From contig CALDIF010000023.1 of assembly GCA_937901905.1 (NCBI GenBank), positions 1-31,661 of the forward strand: a stretch of 31,661 nucleotides of DNA. The letters are read 5' to 3'. How positions within the stretch are numbered: the first letter of the stretch is position 1; each line of letters starts with the position of its first letter. The translations under genes were made by a program, and so were the position numbers. Under the pieces are notes generated by a model, which was given only the letters and a program-made list of their open reading frames with translations, ran no database searches and was not told the origin of the DNA. This document shows positions 6,432 to 14,885 of this stretch, piece by piece. Origin of the DNA: an uncultured Porphyromonadaceae bacterium (GTDB taxonomy: Bacteria; Bacteroidota; Bacteroidia; Bacteroidales; Muribaculaceae).

Positions 6432-9400
6432 ATGAAAAAACAGTTAGTTTTGTTGGCAGCGCTGGCTATTGCCTGTGGAGCACCCGTTGGAACGACTGAC
6501 GGTCATTCCAATGTGGGTTTCACGGCTGCCGCACAAGCCAACAGCGACAAGGTGACCGGTGTCGTCAAGGACACGAACGGTGAGCCACTGATTGGTGTGA
6601 CTGTTAAGGTAAAGGGTACCAAGCGAGGCACCGTGACCGACCTTAACGGCCGTTACTCAATCAAGGCGTCGTCTTCCGACGTGCTTGAGTTCTCCTATGT
6701 GGGTTACGATGCCACGGTCGTGCCGGCAGTCGCCGCCCAGAACGTGACTCTCAACACCACAAGCAACGAGTTGGACGAGGTGGTGATTACCGCTGAGTTC
6801 GGCATGAAACGTATTGCACGTGCTGTGGGTTCCAGTGCCCAGAACGTGAAAGCGACCGACATTACCGAGTCCGGTCGTACCGACTTCATCAGTGCCCTCC
6901 AGGGTCGTGTGAGCGGTATGACGGTCACCAACACCAGTGGTGCTCCGGGTGCATCGACCCAGGTCATCTTGCGTAGTGCGACCTCGTTGTCGGGTAACAA
7001 CCAACCGCTATACGTTGTCGATGGTATCCCGATGAACAACTCGTCGTTCAACGCAGCGACAGGCTATGCAGTCGATGATGACACGTCGGGCAACAACGTG
7101 CGTAACGGTGACTTCGCTTCGCGCGGTAACGACTTCAACCCCGAGGACATTGAGAGCATGACCGTGTTGAAAGGTGCTGCAGCAGCAGCTCTTTACGGTA
7201 GTGACGCGTCGAACGGTGCAATTATCATCACCACCAAGAAGGGTACTCGCGGCAACGCTCGCGTTACCTACAGCAACCAATTGTCGTGGCAAAAGGCCTA
7301 CGGCTGGCCCAAGATTCAAGACAAGTACGACAACGGTGCATACGGTGCTTCCAACTACTACTACACCAGCAAGTGGGGCGGTGAGTACAACGGCACGTTG
7401 CCTCACTACGACAACACCAAGTCCATTCTCCAAACCGGTTTCTTGCACAAGCACAATGTGAGCGTGACTGCCGGTAACGACAAGATGAGTGTGCGTGGTA
7501 GCGCGTCGTTCTTGAGCCAAGACGGCGTCATCAAGACCACCGACCTCAAGCGTCAAAACATCTCGCTCGCCGGTCGCGCCGAGTTGAGCAAGTATGTGAG
7601 TTTCGAGGGCAGCATGCAGTATATCCACATGAGCAACACCAAGGCTCAGCGTTACACTGCCGGTCCGTTGTATCGCAGTTACATTTGGCCCATCGTTGAC
7701 GACATGAGCAACTATATGGACGAGGACGGACTGCACATGCGTTATCCTAACTACTACACCGATACCGACCTGCTCAACCCGCTGTTCGCATTGTACAAGA
7801 ACAAGAACTACGATGAAACCGACCGCGTGATCACGGCGATGACATTGAACATTAGCCCGGTTGAACACACCTACATTCGCGGTCAGTTCGGTTGGGACTT
7901 CAGCAGTTCACAGTACGAGTACGGTGTACACCCCTACTATCGCACCTCTAACATCGGCTCGGTCGACGGCGGGTCTTACAACTTTGTCAAGACCAACACC
8001 AACGACCCGACAATCAACCTCCTTGCCGGTTACAACAACACGTTCTTCGACAACAAGTTCTCGTTTGGCTTGCAAGTGGGTTACCACCAGTACGAGCAAG
8101 GTGTGAGTCGTCTTGCTTCTTACGGTTCGAAGTTCTCGGTGATTGACTTGTTCGCTTTGAGCAACTGCGACCCCTCGACCATCGTCAGCAAGACTCGCAA
8201 CACCAAGCGTCGCGTCCAAGCAATCTCGGGTTCGCTCGAGTTAGGTTACAACAATATGTTGTTTGTCAACTTCCGCTTCCGTAACGACTGGAGTTCTACC
8301 CTTCCCACCAATAATCGTTCATACTTCTATCCCGCAGCCGAGCTCTCGTTCGTGCCTACCGAGTTGAAGGGCTTGAAAGATCTCGGATGGCTCAACTACT
8401 TGAAGTTGCGTGCTGCTATTGCACAGGTTGGTAAGGATACCGACCCGTTGTCAATCAACCCCGAGTTGGAGGCAACCGAGCAAAGCGGCGGCGGTTATCG
8501 CTACGGTTTCACCGGTCCTAACCGCAAACTCAAACCCGAGATGAACACCAGTTACGAGTTCGGTGTGGAGGCTCGCTTGTGGGACAACCGCATCAACACC
8601 GACTTCACTTGGTTCCACACCCACTGCTCCGACCAAATTGTGTCGCAGTTCCGTATGAGTTACGCTACAGGTTTCGTGTTGAACACCTTGAACGTCGGTA
8701 CGTTCAACACTTGGGGTTGGGAATGGCACATTGATGCCGACATCGTCAAGGCGGGTGATTTCACTTGGAATCTCGGTTTCAACGCATCTCACACCGACAG
8801 CGAGGTCACCAAGTTGCCCGACAACGTGAGCGAATACTACAACGCTTACACTTGGAACTCGGGTAATATCCGCAACGGTACGAGCGTCGGTCAACCTATC
8901 ACCGCCATCACGGGTCGCGGTTTCTTGCGCAACGACAAGGGCGAAATCTTGATCAGCCCGACTACCGGTCTTCCGCTGGTTGACACCAACTGGAAGGTGC
9001 TCGGCGACCGCAACCCCAAATTACGCTTCGGTATCACCACAGCATTCAGTTACAAGGACTTCCGCTTGACGGCAATGTTCAGCGGTCGTTATCATGCCAC
9101 CATGGTTAACGGTACACAACGCCAGATGATGAGCAACGGTACGAGCATTGAGAGTGCCGACCTGCGCGACAGTGGCTTCTACGTGTTCCGCGGTGTTGTC
9201 AAAGACGGTCACGAGAACCCGTTGTACTACATGGACCAGACTGCCGATGGCGGTTGGGAGTATCGTCTTGACAGCAAGGGCAACAAGATTGAAATTCCCG
9301 GCTCTTACAATCCCAACTACACCACCGTGTCGACCGGCTTCATGAGCAACAGTTCGAGCACATGGATTGACGACTACGATGAGCCGTGGGTACAGGATAA

Positions 9401-9665
9401 GATCAACTACATTCGCTTGCAAGAGTTGCGCCTCAACTACAATGTTCCCAAGGCATTCTTGAAGAAGTACACCAAGGGTCTGGTACAGGCTGCCAACATC
9501 TATGTTGCAGGAAATGACTTGTTCACCATCACCAACTACACCGGTTACGACGTCGTGGGTAACACGATGGCAGCCGCTGCCGGTGGTGTGGGTGGCGAGG
9601 GTATCGACTGTTGGTCGTTGCCCAACCCGCGCACCTACACCGTTGGTCTTAGCGTGACATTCTGA
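6432..9665 (+). CDS. susC2 (susC-like): SusC/RagA-family TonB-linked outer membrane importer
   Basis: A 1077-residue TonB-dependent transporter. The ATG at 6432 (MKKQLVLLAALAIACGA) is preferred to an in-frame GTG two codons earlier because the signal peptide begins there. Residues about 39-108 form a CarboxypepD_reg-like domain (VTGVVKDTNGEPLIGVTV). LDEVVITA at 114-121 precedes the plug, which contains QPLYVVDGIPMNN and DIESMTVLKGAAAAALYG. The barrel follows and ends TVGLSVTF with a terminal Phe. It is only distantly similar to susC1, so this is a different uptake system and not a recent tandem copy. It is followed 37 bp later by its SusD partner. The substrate is unknown. Confidence 0.95.
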   Translation: MKKQLVLLAALAIACGAPVGTTDGHSNVGFTAAAQANSDKVTGVVKDTNGEPLIGVTVKVKGTKRGTVTDLNGRYSIKASSSDVLEFSYVGYDATVVPAVAAQNVTLNTTSNELDEVVITAEFGMKRIARAVGSSAQNVKATDITESGRTDFISALQGRVSGMTVTNTSGAPGASTQVILRSATSLSGNNQPLYVVDGIPMNNSSFNAATGYAVDDDTSGNNVRNGDFASRGNDFNPEDIESMTVLKGAAAAALYGSDASNGAIIITTKKGTRGNARVTYSNQLSWQKAYGWPKIQDKYDNGAYGASNYYYTSKWGGEYNGTLPHYDNTKSILQTGFLHKHNVSVTAGNDKMSVRGSASFLSQDGVIKTTDLKRQNISLAGRAELSKYVSFEGSMQYIHMSNTKAQRYTAGPLYRSYIWPIVDDMSNYMDEDGLHMRYPNYYTDTDLLNPLFALYKNKNYDETDRVITAMTLNISPVEHTYIRGQFGWDFSSSQYEYGVHPYYRTSNIGSVDGGSYNFVKTNTNDPTINLLAGYNNTFFDNKFSFGLQVGYHQYEQGVSRLASYGSKFSVIDLFALSNCDPSTIVSKTRNTKRRVQAISGSLELGYNNMLFVNFRFRNDWSSTLPTNNRSYFYPAAELSFVPTELKGLKDLGWLNYLKLRAAIAQVGKDTDPLSINPELEATEQSGGGYRYGFTGPNRKLKPEMNTSYEFGVEARLWDNRINTDFTWFHTHCSDQIVSQFRMSYATGFVLNTLNVGTFNTWGWEWHIDADIVKAGDFTWNLGFNASHTDSEVTKLPDNVSEYYNAYTWNSGNIRNGTSVGQPITAITGRGFLRNDKGEILISPTTGLPLVDTNWKVLGDRNPKLRFGITTAFSYKDFRLTAMFSGRYHATMVNGTQRQMMSNGTSIESADLRDSGFYVFRGVVKDGHENPLYYMDQTADGGWEYRLDSKGNKIEIPGSYNPNYTTVSTGFMSNSSSTWIDDYDEPWVQDKINYIRLQELRLNYNVPKAFLKKYTKGLVQAANIYVAGNDLFTITNYTGYDVVGNTMAAAAGGVGGEGIDCWSLPNPRTYTVGLSVTF

Positions 9666-9702
9666 TGCTTGATGTGTTACACATTATAAAAAGGTAAACA
9701 TT

Positions 9703-11652
9703 ATGAAGAAACATTCAATATTTGCGTTACTCGCAGCAATGGTGTTGAGCATTGCCGCCACCGGTTGCGATGACTATCTTGATGTGAACACCAATACCGA
9801 TGCACCCGACTACGTTGACGGATATTTGTATCTTGCCGGTATTGAGCAAGCCTATCAAGGTATGTATTGGGATATCCGCGCATTGGGTCCGTTGACCCAG
9901 ATGTTCGGCACAACGAGTTACACCACGTTCGCTCTTCATCGTTTCACCACCGGTAGTGATGCCGGCGGCGAGATTTGGCGCACGGTGTATTGGTTGCAGG
10001 GCATGAACCTCGAGAACATGATTAACCAGAGTCTTGAGGCCGAGGATTGGACACTTGCCGGTATCGGGTATGCGATTAAGGCATTCAGTTGGGACGCGAT
10101 GACCAAGTATCACGGCGAATTGCCGATGCAAGACGCGTTTGTTGACGGATTGCTCTCACACCGCTACGACTACCAAGAGGACGTTTATACTCAAGTGCGC
10201 GAGTGGGCCGAGACAGCTATTGAGTTGCTGGAGCGTGAGGACAATCACGTTTACGGCACGAAGATCAGTAGCAACGACTTCATCTACTCAGGCGACAAGG
10301 CCAAGTGGATCAAGTTTGCTCATGCCGTGATTGTCCGCAACCTCGCCTCGTTGACCAAGAAGAAAGACTTCAACGAGAAGTACTACAACGAACTCGTCAA
10401 GCACGCTGCTCTCGCATTCTCGAGCAACGGCGACAACGCTGCCGTTCGCGTCGCGGGCGGTAGTGCCGATGCTCCCTACAGTGCTTATAATAACTTCTGG
10501 GGCGTCTACCGTGGCAACCTCACTCGCGTGTATTATCCTCACGAGTGGGCAGTGCAAATCATGACCGGTCGCGTACCCAAGTACGATGCTAACGGTGACT
10601 GGATCACTGTTCCCGATGAGGCTACCGCCAACTTGCGCTACGAGATCGCCGACCGACAAATCATTTGCGACACCCTCAACGATGCGGGTCACTTTGATCC
10701 GCGTCCCCTCGCCAAGTTGTCAACCAAGAGCGGTATGGGCAAGGAGAACGAGACAGATGTCGAGAAGTTGAAAGACTATGTGTTCTTTGGTGGCACATTC
10801 ACCGGAACCAGCAGTTCGTTCTTGAACAACAGCATTTGTGACCCGGCAGGTGCCGGCGATGCCAATGTACCGTCGTTGTTCAACACTCCCTATTCAACAT
10901 CGTCAATCACGTCGACCAATGCCGGTACCGGTCGTTGGCTCTATCGCGATGATGCTCCTTACATCTTGACCACCTATGCCGAGGTGTTGTTCGACCTCGC
11001 CGAGGCTCAGTTTGTCCATGGTGACAAGGCTGCTGCCTTCGACACTTGGAAGAAGGCCGTCGAGGCTGACCTCGAGTTCACCGCAAGTTACCTTATCAAG
11101 GGTAGCGTTAACGATGGTGGTTGGCACATCGGTGATGTTGTCAACGAAAAGGAATTCAACCAGTTGGCAAAGGAATATCTTGCAGGACCCTATGTGGGTG
11201 GCTTGAGCATGGGCGACTTCAGCCTCAGCCACATCATGATGCAGAAGTTTGTTGCTCTGTATCCGTGGGGTGCCGGCGAGGCTTGGGTTGACCAACGCAA
11301 GTACATGTATGACATCAAGTTCAGTGGTGATGTTCCAAGCAAGGGCAACGGTTGGGATGCCAGCCGTGTCGACCAAAAGAGCGATGACGATGCCACCAAG
11401 GTGTTCAAGGGATTCTATCTGTATCCTGCCAATGTACAAGGTCGTCGCGGTGAGTATAGCGTCACCTACAACGACGGTTCACCGTGCTTCCGCGTGCGTC
11501 CGCGTTACAACTCCGAGTACATGTGGAATAAGCCGTCACTTGACGAGCTTGCTCCCATCTCAGGATTGGCTGACACATACACGACCTCTATCCCCTGGTT
11601 CGCTTATCCGGGTGACCAGCCCAAGGTTCAGACCGTCAAGAGTTCCAACTGA
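9703..11652 (+). CDS. susD2 (susD-like): SusD-like nutrient-binding lipoprotein (SusD-like_2 type)
   Basis: A 649-residue surface lipoprotein partner of susC2. The signal peptide ends in lipobox ATGC (Cys22), followed by DDYLDVNTNTDAP, a common start in the SusD/RagB branch whose N-terminal region reads LGPLTQMFGT. Helical segments such as GIGYAIKAFSWDAMTKYHGELPM and APYILTTYAEVLFDLAEAQF match the TPR-like scaffold. The C-terminal region carries RKYMYDIKFSG and YLYPANVQGRRGEYS in place of the QNPGW ending of susD1, so the two SusD proteins belong to different subfamilies. It lies 37 bp after susC2 and 55 bp before a third operon gene. Confidence 0.87.
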   Translation: MKKHSIFALLAAMVLSIAATGCDDYLDVNTNTDAPDYVDGYLYLAGIEQAYQGMYWDIRALGPLTQMFGTTSYTTFALHRFTTGSDAGGEIWRTVYWLQGMNLENMINQSLEAEDWTLAGIGYAIKAFSWDAMTKYHGELPMQDAFVDGLLSHRYDYQEDVYTQVREWAETAIELLEREDNHVYGTKISSNDFIYSGDKAKWIKFAHAVIVRNLASLTKKKDFNEKYYNELVKHAALAFSSNGDNAAVRVAGGSADAPYSAYNNFWGVYRGNLTRVYYPHEWAVQIMTGRVPKYDANGDWITVPDEATANLRYEIADRQIICDTLNDAGHFDPRPLAKLSTKSGMGKENETDVEKLKDYVFFGGTFTGTSSSFLNNSICDPAGAGDANVPSLFNTPYSTSSITSTNAGTGRWLYRDDAPYILTTYAEVLFDLAEAQFVHGDKAAAFDTWKKAVEADLEFTASYLIKGSVNDGGWHIGDVVNEKEFNQLAKEYLAGPYVGGLSMGDFSLSHIMMQKFVALYPWGAGEAWVDQRKYMYDIKFSGDVPSKGNGWDASRVDQKSDDDATKVFKGFYLYPANVQGRRGEYSVTYNDGSPCFRVRPRYNSEYMWNKPSLDELAPISGLADTYTTSIPWFAYPGDQPKVQTVKSSN

Positions 11653-11707
11653 TAAGACAATCGGTTAAGAGTAGTTTTAATGTTAACAATTAAAATCTCA
11701 ATTGACT

Positions 11708-12631
11708 ATGAAGTTATTTAAATATATCGTTGCTACTTTGGTGGTGATGTCGGGTGCATTGGTATCGTGCAGCGACAAGGACATCATCGATGAGTACGAG
11801 ATCGACAAGGTTGGTGGAAACAAAGCATTGGTGCAAATCATGTACATGGAGCCGATGACTGCTGCAACCAACGCCAACCGCATCTATTGCATCGAACTCA
11901 ACGGCAACAAGATCTACAACCAGAACACCGAGGTGTTGGCGCGTTACAATGCGTTCCCCGGCGGTGCTGTAGGTCTGTTTGAGAGTGTCGATGCCGGCAC
12001 GCTCAACATCAAGTTGTATCGTGGTGAGTTCAAGAAAGTTCCCGATCCCGAGAAGGGCGGTGTCGAGGAGAAAGACTCGTTGTTCCTGTTGGAATATTAC
12101 AACCAGAACATCACCCTCAATGCCGGCGACCAGGGTTCGTGTGTGATTTACGACAAGGACAAGGCTCCGGTGTTCATTCCGCTTGGCGAGATTGCCAAGG
12201 GCACTACCACCGACGAGGACGGTACTGCCGATTGGGCTGCCGTACGCCTGTACAACTTCATGTTTGACAGCAACGGGCAACCCACAACGGGCAAGGTGCA
12301 GTTGCGCATGAAGGACGTTGACGGTGACGGTTCGTACATTCCCCTGGGCGAGCCCATCGGCTTCGGCGAGGCAACCTCATGGCAAACCACCTATGTGCAC
12401 AAGGCAAGCTACAACAGTGGCGGTTCACAACGTCGTGACCTCGACTGTGTGTTCGTTGACGGTAGCGGCAACTACACCGACATCAGTTGGGTGAACAGCA
12501 ATGGTGCCGCTCGCGCATCATTCACCGACTATTGGACGCTGACTATCGGTCGTGCTTACGCATGGTACTTGCGTGGCGTGCGTGATGACAAGAGCTATCC
12601 CATTGCAATCACTCAATGGACTTGCCGTTAA
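11708..12631 (+). CDS. Lipoprotein of SusCD operon, SusE/F position
   Basis: A 307-residue predicted lipoprotein. The ATG at 11708 gives a short signal peptide with lipobox LVSC (Cys20) followed by acidic residues (SDKDIIDEYEID), a pattern seen in surface-exported Bacteroidetes lipoproteins; an upstream in-frame TTG at 11702 is less likely. The first third (ALVQIMYMEPMTAATNANRIYCIELNG, then GLFESVDAGTLNIKLY) resembles the beta-sandwich pattern of DUF4397-like domains, but this is a weak, by-eye similarity. It is the last gene of the susC2 operon and is followed by a strong terminator. By position it may be an accessory surface binding protein, as SusE/SusF are; no binding residues can be named. 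Confidence 0.7.
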   Translation: MKLFKYIVATLVVMSGALVSCSDKDIIDEYEIDKVGGNKALVQIMYMEPMTAATNANRIYCIELNGNKIYNQNTEVLARYNAFPGGAVGLFESVDAGTLNIKLYRGEFKKVPDPEKGGVEEKDSLFLLEYYNQNITLNAGDQGSCVIYDKDKAPVFIPLGEIAKGTTTDEDGTADWAAVRLYNFMFDSNGQPTTGKVQLRMKDVDGDGSYIPLGEPIGFGEATSWQTTYVHKASYNSGGSQRRDLDCVFVDGSGNYTDISWVNSNGAARASFTDYWTLTIGRAYAWYLRGVRDDKSYPIAITQWTCR

Positions 12632-12644
12632 TGGGCTAATCCTT

Positions 12645-12691
12645 AATAAATAAAAGCGGTGGTGTCGTTGACACCACCGCTTTTATTTATT
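12645..12691. terminator. Strong bidirectional terminator
   Basis: A perfect 22-bp stem (12645-12666 with 12670-12691) and a 3-nt loop. The GC-rich core (GCGGTGGTGTC) is flanked by AATAAATAAAA on the left and its complement on the right, so each strand ends in a U-rich tail. It sits between the convergent susC2 operon and mscL and can stop both. Confidence 0.92.
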
Positions 12692-12705
12692 GCATCTCGT
12701 TGAAA

Positions 12706-13140
12706 TTACTTCTTAGCGAGCAGGTCGCGAATTTCGGTGAGCAACTTCTCCTCGGCAGTAGGCTCGGCGGGAGCCTCCTCGACAGGCTCTTCTTTCTTCT
12801 TACGCAACTTGTTGACACCCTTCACCATGAAGAAAATACACAGGGCGATGATCAGGAAGTCGATAATGTTCTGGATGAACGCGCCCCAGGCGAACATAGA
12901 CACGCCGGCTTCCTTGAGAGCGGCATAGTTGTTGGCAACACCCTCGGGTATGTCACCCATAACAACATACTTGTTGTTGAAGTCAACACCGCCCGTAGCG
13001 AGGCTGACGAGAGGCATAATCACATCGCCCACGAGCGAGGTTACAATCTTGCCGAATGCTCCGCCGATGATGACACCGACAGCCATGTCCATCACGTTGC
13101 CTTTCACGGCAAACTCTTTAAATTCGCTTACAAAACCCAT
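12706..13140 (-). CDS. mscL: Large-conductance mechanosensitive channel MscL
   Basis: A 144-residue inner-membrane channel that opens under high membrane tension and releases solutes during osmotic downshock. The sequence begins MGFVSEFKEFAVKGNVMDMAV, the conserved N-terminal helix, followed by TM1 (GVIIGGAFGKIVTSLVGDVIMPLVS), a periplasmic loop, TM2 (FIQNIIDFLIIALCIFFMV), and a cytoplasmic charged tail with EEKLLTEIRDLLAK. An in-frame ATG 15 codons upstream is rejected because it overlaps the predicted -7 box (13183-13190). The gene stands alone, with its own promoter and the strong terminator at 12645-12691. Confidence 0.96.
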   Translation of the reverse strand: MGFVSEFKEFAVKGNVMDMAVGVIIGGAFGKIVTSLVGDVIMPLVSLATGGVDFNNKYVVMGDIPEGVANNYAALKEAGVSMFAWGAFIQNIIDFLIIALCIFFMVKGVNKLRKKKEEPVEEAPAEPTAEEKLLTEIRDLLAKK

Positions 13141-13182
13141 AGTAAATAAAGATTTAGAATTAATATTAGAATTACTTATTTG

Positions 13183-13212
13183 CAAAGTTACGAATTTCTA
13201 ACAAACATCAAC
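13183..13212 (-). promoter_or_regulatory. Promoter of mscL
   Basis: On the minus strand, TAACTTTG (plus CAAAGTTA, 13183-13190) is an exact -7 element. GTTG (plus CAAC, 13209-13212) lies 18 bp upstream as a degenerate -33 box. Confidence 0.65.
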
Positions 13213-13255
13213 ATTTTTCGCTGATTTTTTTGGCAAGGATTAGAAATGGCGGCAC

Positions 13256-13299
13256 AAAAAAAATTCTTCCGCAACCACATGAAGGGGCTTGCGGAAGAA
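13256..13299 (-). terminator. Intrinsic terminator of gapA
   Basis: An 11-bp stem (TTCTTCCGCAA at 13264-13274 with its complement at 13289-13299) followed, on the minus strand, by a run of eight U (A-run at 13256-13263). It lies about 40 bp after the gapA stop codon: a classic rho-independent terminator. Confidence 0.9.
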
Positions 13300-13338
13300 C
13301 TTTGTAACACTACTTAATCGTGTCCTGTAAGAAACCGA

Positions 13339-14406
13339 TTACTTGAGTTCGGCGAGATACTTGATAGTGCGCACCATCTGTGAGGTGTAACTGTTCTCGT
13401 TGTCGTACCACGAAACGACCTGCACTTGATAGGTGTCATCGTCAATCTTCGATACCATAGTTTGAGTTGCATCGAAGAGCGAACCGTACTTCATGCCGAT
13501 GATGTCGCTCGACACGATTTGGTCCTCGGTGTAACCGAATGACTCGGTGCCGGCAGCCTTCATAGCGGCATTGATACCCTCAACGGTAACGTCTTTGCCC
13601 TTAACAACGGCAATGAGGATAGTGGTCGAGCCGGTGGGTGTGGGAACGCGCTGAGCCGAACCGATGAGTTTACCGTTGAGCTCGGGAATAACCAAACCGA
13701 TAGCCTTTGCTGCACCGGTCGAGTTGGGCACGATGTTCTGAGCACCTGCACGCGAACGGCGGAGGTCACCCTTGCGCTGCGGACCGTCAAGAATCATCTG
13801 GTCGCCGGTATAGGCGTGGATGGTCGACATGATACCCGATGCGATGGGAGCATACTTGTTCAAAGCATCTGCCATGGGAGCCAAGCAGTTGGTGGTACAA
13901 GAAGCGGCCGAGATAATGGTATCCTCGGGCTTGAGGGTCTTGTGGTTCACGTTATAAACGATGGTGGGCAGGTCATTGCCGGCGGGAGCCGAAATCACAA
14001 CCTTCTTTGCACCGGCCTTGATGTGAGCCTCCGACTTAGCCTTAGAGGTGTAGAAACCTGTGCACTCGAGCACCACGTCCACACCGAGTTCGCCCCAAGG
14101 CAACTCAGCGGCATTAGGCTTGGCGTAGATGGTAATCTCCTTGCCATCGACAGTGATTGAACCGGGAGCAACGACAGTCTTGCCGTCCTCGGCGAGCGTA
14201 GCGTCCTTGTAAGACACCGTGTGCTTGCCCTCACCGAACTTGCCTGCGAAACCGCCTTGGCAAGTGTCGTACTTGAGAAGGTGAGCAAGCATCTTGGGGC
14301 TGGTCAAGTCGTTGATTGCGACTACCTCATAACCCTCGGCCTCAAACATCTGACGGAAAGCGAGGCGACCGATACGGCCGAAACCGTTAATAGCAACTTT
14401 GGTCAT
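13339..14406 (-). CDS. gapA: Glyceraldehyde-3-phosphate dehydrogenase
   Basis: A 355-residue cytosolic glycolytic enzyme that oxidises glyceraldehyde-3-phosphate to 1,3-bisphosphoglycerate with NAD. NGFGRIGR (residues 7-14) is the nucleotide-binding loop; Asp33 after the second strand favours NAD over NADP. The catalytic segment is SAASCTTNC with the active Cys at 170, and the conserved HAYTGDQ and WYDNENSY motifs follow. It is somewhat longer than the roughly 335 residues usual for the family, apparently through extra residues in about 57-90 (EGKHTVSYKDATLAEDG region). It is a single gene with its own promoter and terminator. Confidence 0.97.
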   Translation of the reverse strand: MTKVAINGFGRIGRLAFRQMFEAEGYEVVAINDLTSPKMLAHLLKYDTCQGGFAGKFGEGKHTVSYKDATLAEDGKTVVAPGSITVDGKEITIYAKPNAAELPWGELGVDVVLECTGFYTSKAKSEAHIKAGAKKVVISAPAGNDLPTIVYNVNHKTLKPEDTIISAASCTTNCLAPMADALNKYAPIASGIMSTIHAYTGDQMILDGPQRKGDLRRSRAGAQNIVPNSTGAAKAIGLVIPELNGKLIGSAQRVPTPTGSTTILIAVVKGKDVTVEGINAAMKAAGTESFGYTEDQIVSSDIIGMKYGSLFDATQTMVSKIDDDTYQVQVVSWYDNENSYTSQMVRTIKYLAELK

Positions 14407-14474
14407 AATTACTTTGAATGGTTGTTAATTAGTTTAATTATAGTTAGTTAAATTTTAAATACTTGAAGTGTCAC

Positions 14475-14490
14475 GGTGGCAAAACCCACC
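14475..14490 (-). promoter_or_regulatory. Small hairpin at the 5' end of the gapA leader
   Basis: GGTGG (14475-14479) and CCACC (14486-14490) form a 5-bp stem with a 6-nt loop, starting a few bases after the predicted transcription start. It may stabilise the 5' end; no specific function is known. Confidence 0.35.
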
Positions 14491-14499
14491 ACGGCATCG

Positions 14500-14530
14500 C
14501 AAAGATACAACATTTTCTTATTACAACAAT
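14500..14530 (-). promoter_or_regulatory. Promoter of gapA
   Basis: On the minus strand, TATCTTTG (plus CAAAGATA, 14500-14507) is an exact -7 box. ATTG (plus CAAT, 14527-14530) lies 19 bp upstream as a -33 box with one mismatch. Transcription would begin near 14493. Confidence 0.7.
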
Positions 14531-14746
14531 TAATTGAGGAAAAAAATCTTTAATTTTTTCACACAATCGATAACTTGAAATCTGTAACACTCCGTCTCAC
14601 ACGCGTCCGGCACATGAAATCGCAACAGGCGTTACACCACATCAAGTGCGGTAAGGTGGGGTGCGCCACTTCCCGACCCACGAGTGATTGTCACCGCGAC
14701 AACCGGGTGACTTCACTGCCGTGCATCGGATAGGATAACTTAAAAA

Positions 14747-14755
14747 TGTTTCACG
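14747..14755 (+). promoter_or_regulatory. Left parS-like half site
   Basis: TGTTTCACG is exactly the left arm of the bacterial parS consensus (TGTTTCACGTGAAACA). The right arm is missing here and is found 104 bp away. Confidence 0.5.
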
Positions 14756-14760
14756 GAAAG

Positions 14761-14769
14761 TTATCCACA
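14761..14769 (+). promoter_or_regulatory. DnaA box 1
   Basis: TTATCCACA, an exact match to the consensus DnaA binding site. Confidence 0.75.
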
Positions 14770-14790
14770 ACCCGGGTCAAACAAGGTAAG

Positions 14791-14799
14791 TTATCCACA
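14791..14799 (+). promoter_or_regulatory. DnaA box 2
   Basis: A second exact TTATCCACA in the same orientation, 30 bp from box 1, so both face the same side of the helix. Confidence 0.75.
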
Positions 14800-14825
14800 A
14801 TTAATTGATTTTAACGTAGTTTTTG

Positions 14826-14856
14826 ATTGTTGATTGATAATAAAATGTTTTCTTTG
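14826..14856 (+). promoter_or_regulatory. Candidate promoter of parA
   Basis: ATTG at 14826-14829, a 19-bp spacer, then TTTCTTTG at 14849-14856, each one mismatch from consensus. The predicted start near 14863 falls inside the right parS-like half site, so ParB or ParA bound there could repress the operon (inference). Confidence 0.45.
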
Positions 14857-14859
14857 TGC

Positions 14860-14868
14860 CGTGAAACA
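14860..14868 (-). promoter_or_regulatory. Right parS-like half site
   Basis: CGTGAAACA is exactly the right arm of the parS consensus and the reverse complement of 14747-14755. It lies 17 bp before the parA ATG. Confidence 0.5.
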
Positions 14869-14885
14869 TTATTAATGTCCACAGT

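Larger units (their letters stand above)
14520..14885. other. oriC (candidate): Candidate replication origin region (DnaA boxes, split parS)
   Basis: A non-coding stretch between divergent gapA and parA. It holds two exact DnaA boxes, TTATCCACA at 14761-14769 and 14791-14799, same orientation and 30 bp apart, within a 13-bp repeat. A relaxed box TTTTTCACA lies at 14555-14563 and a weak TGTCCACA-type match just before parA. A 12-bp inverted repeat, AATGTTTCACGG at 14745-14756 and its complement at 14859-14870, flanks the boxes; each half equals one arm of the parS palindrome. AT-rich tracts lie at about 14508-14575 and 14800-14850. Short ORFs here resemble no protein. Confidence 0.55.

Noticed and set aside
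13141..13185. Upstream ATG for mscL
   Set aside because: It overlaps the predicted -7 box and adds 15 residues not found in MscL.
14555..14563. Third DnaA box (TTTTTCACA)
   Set aside because: It fits the relaxed consensus only and lies in an AT-rich tract where such matches arise by chance; mentioned within the origin region but not listed separately.
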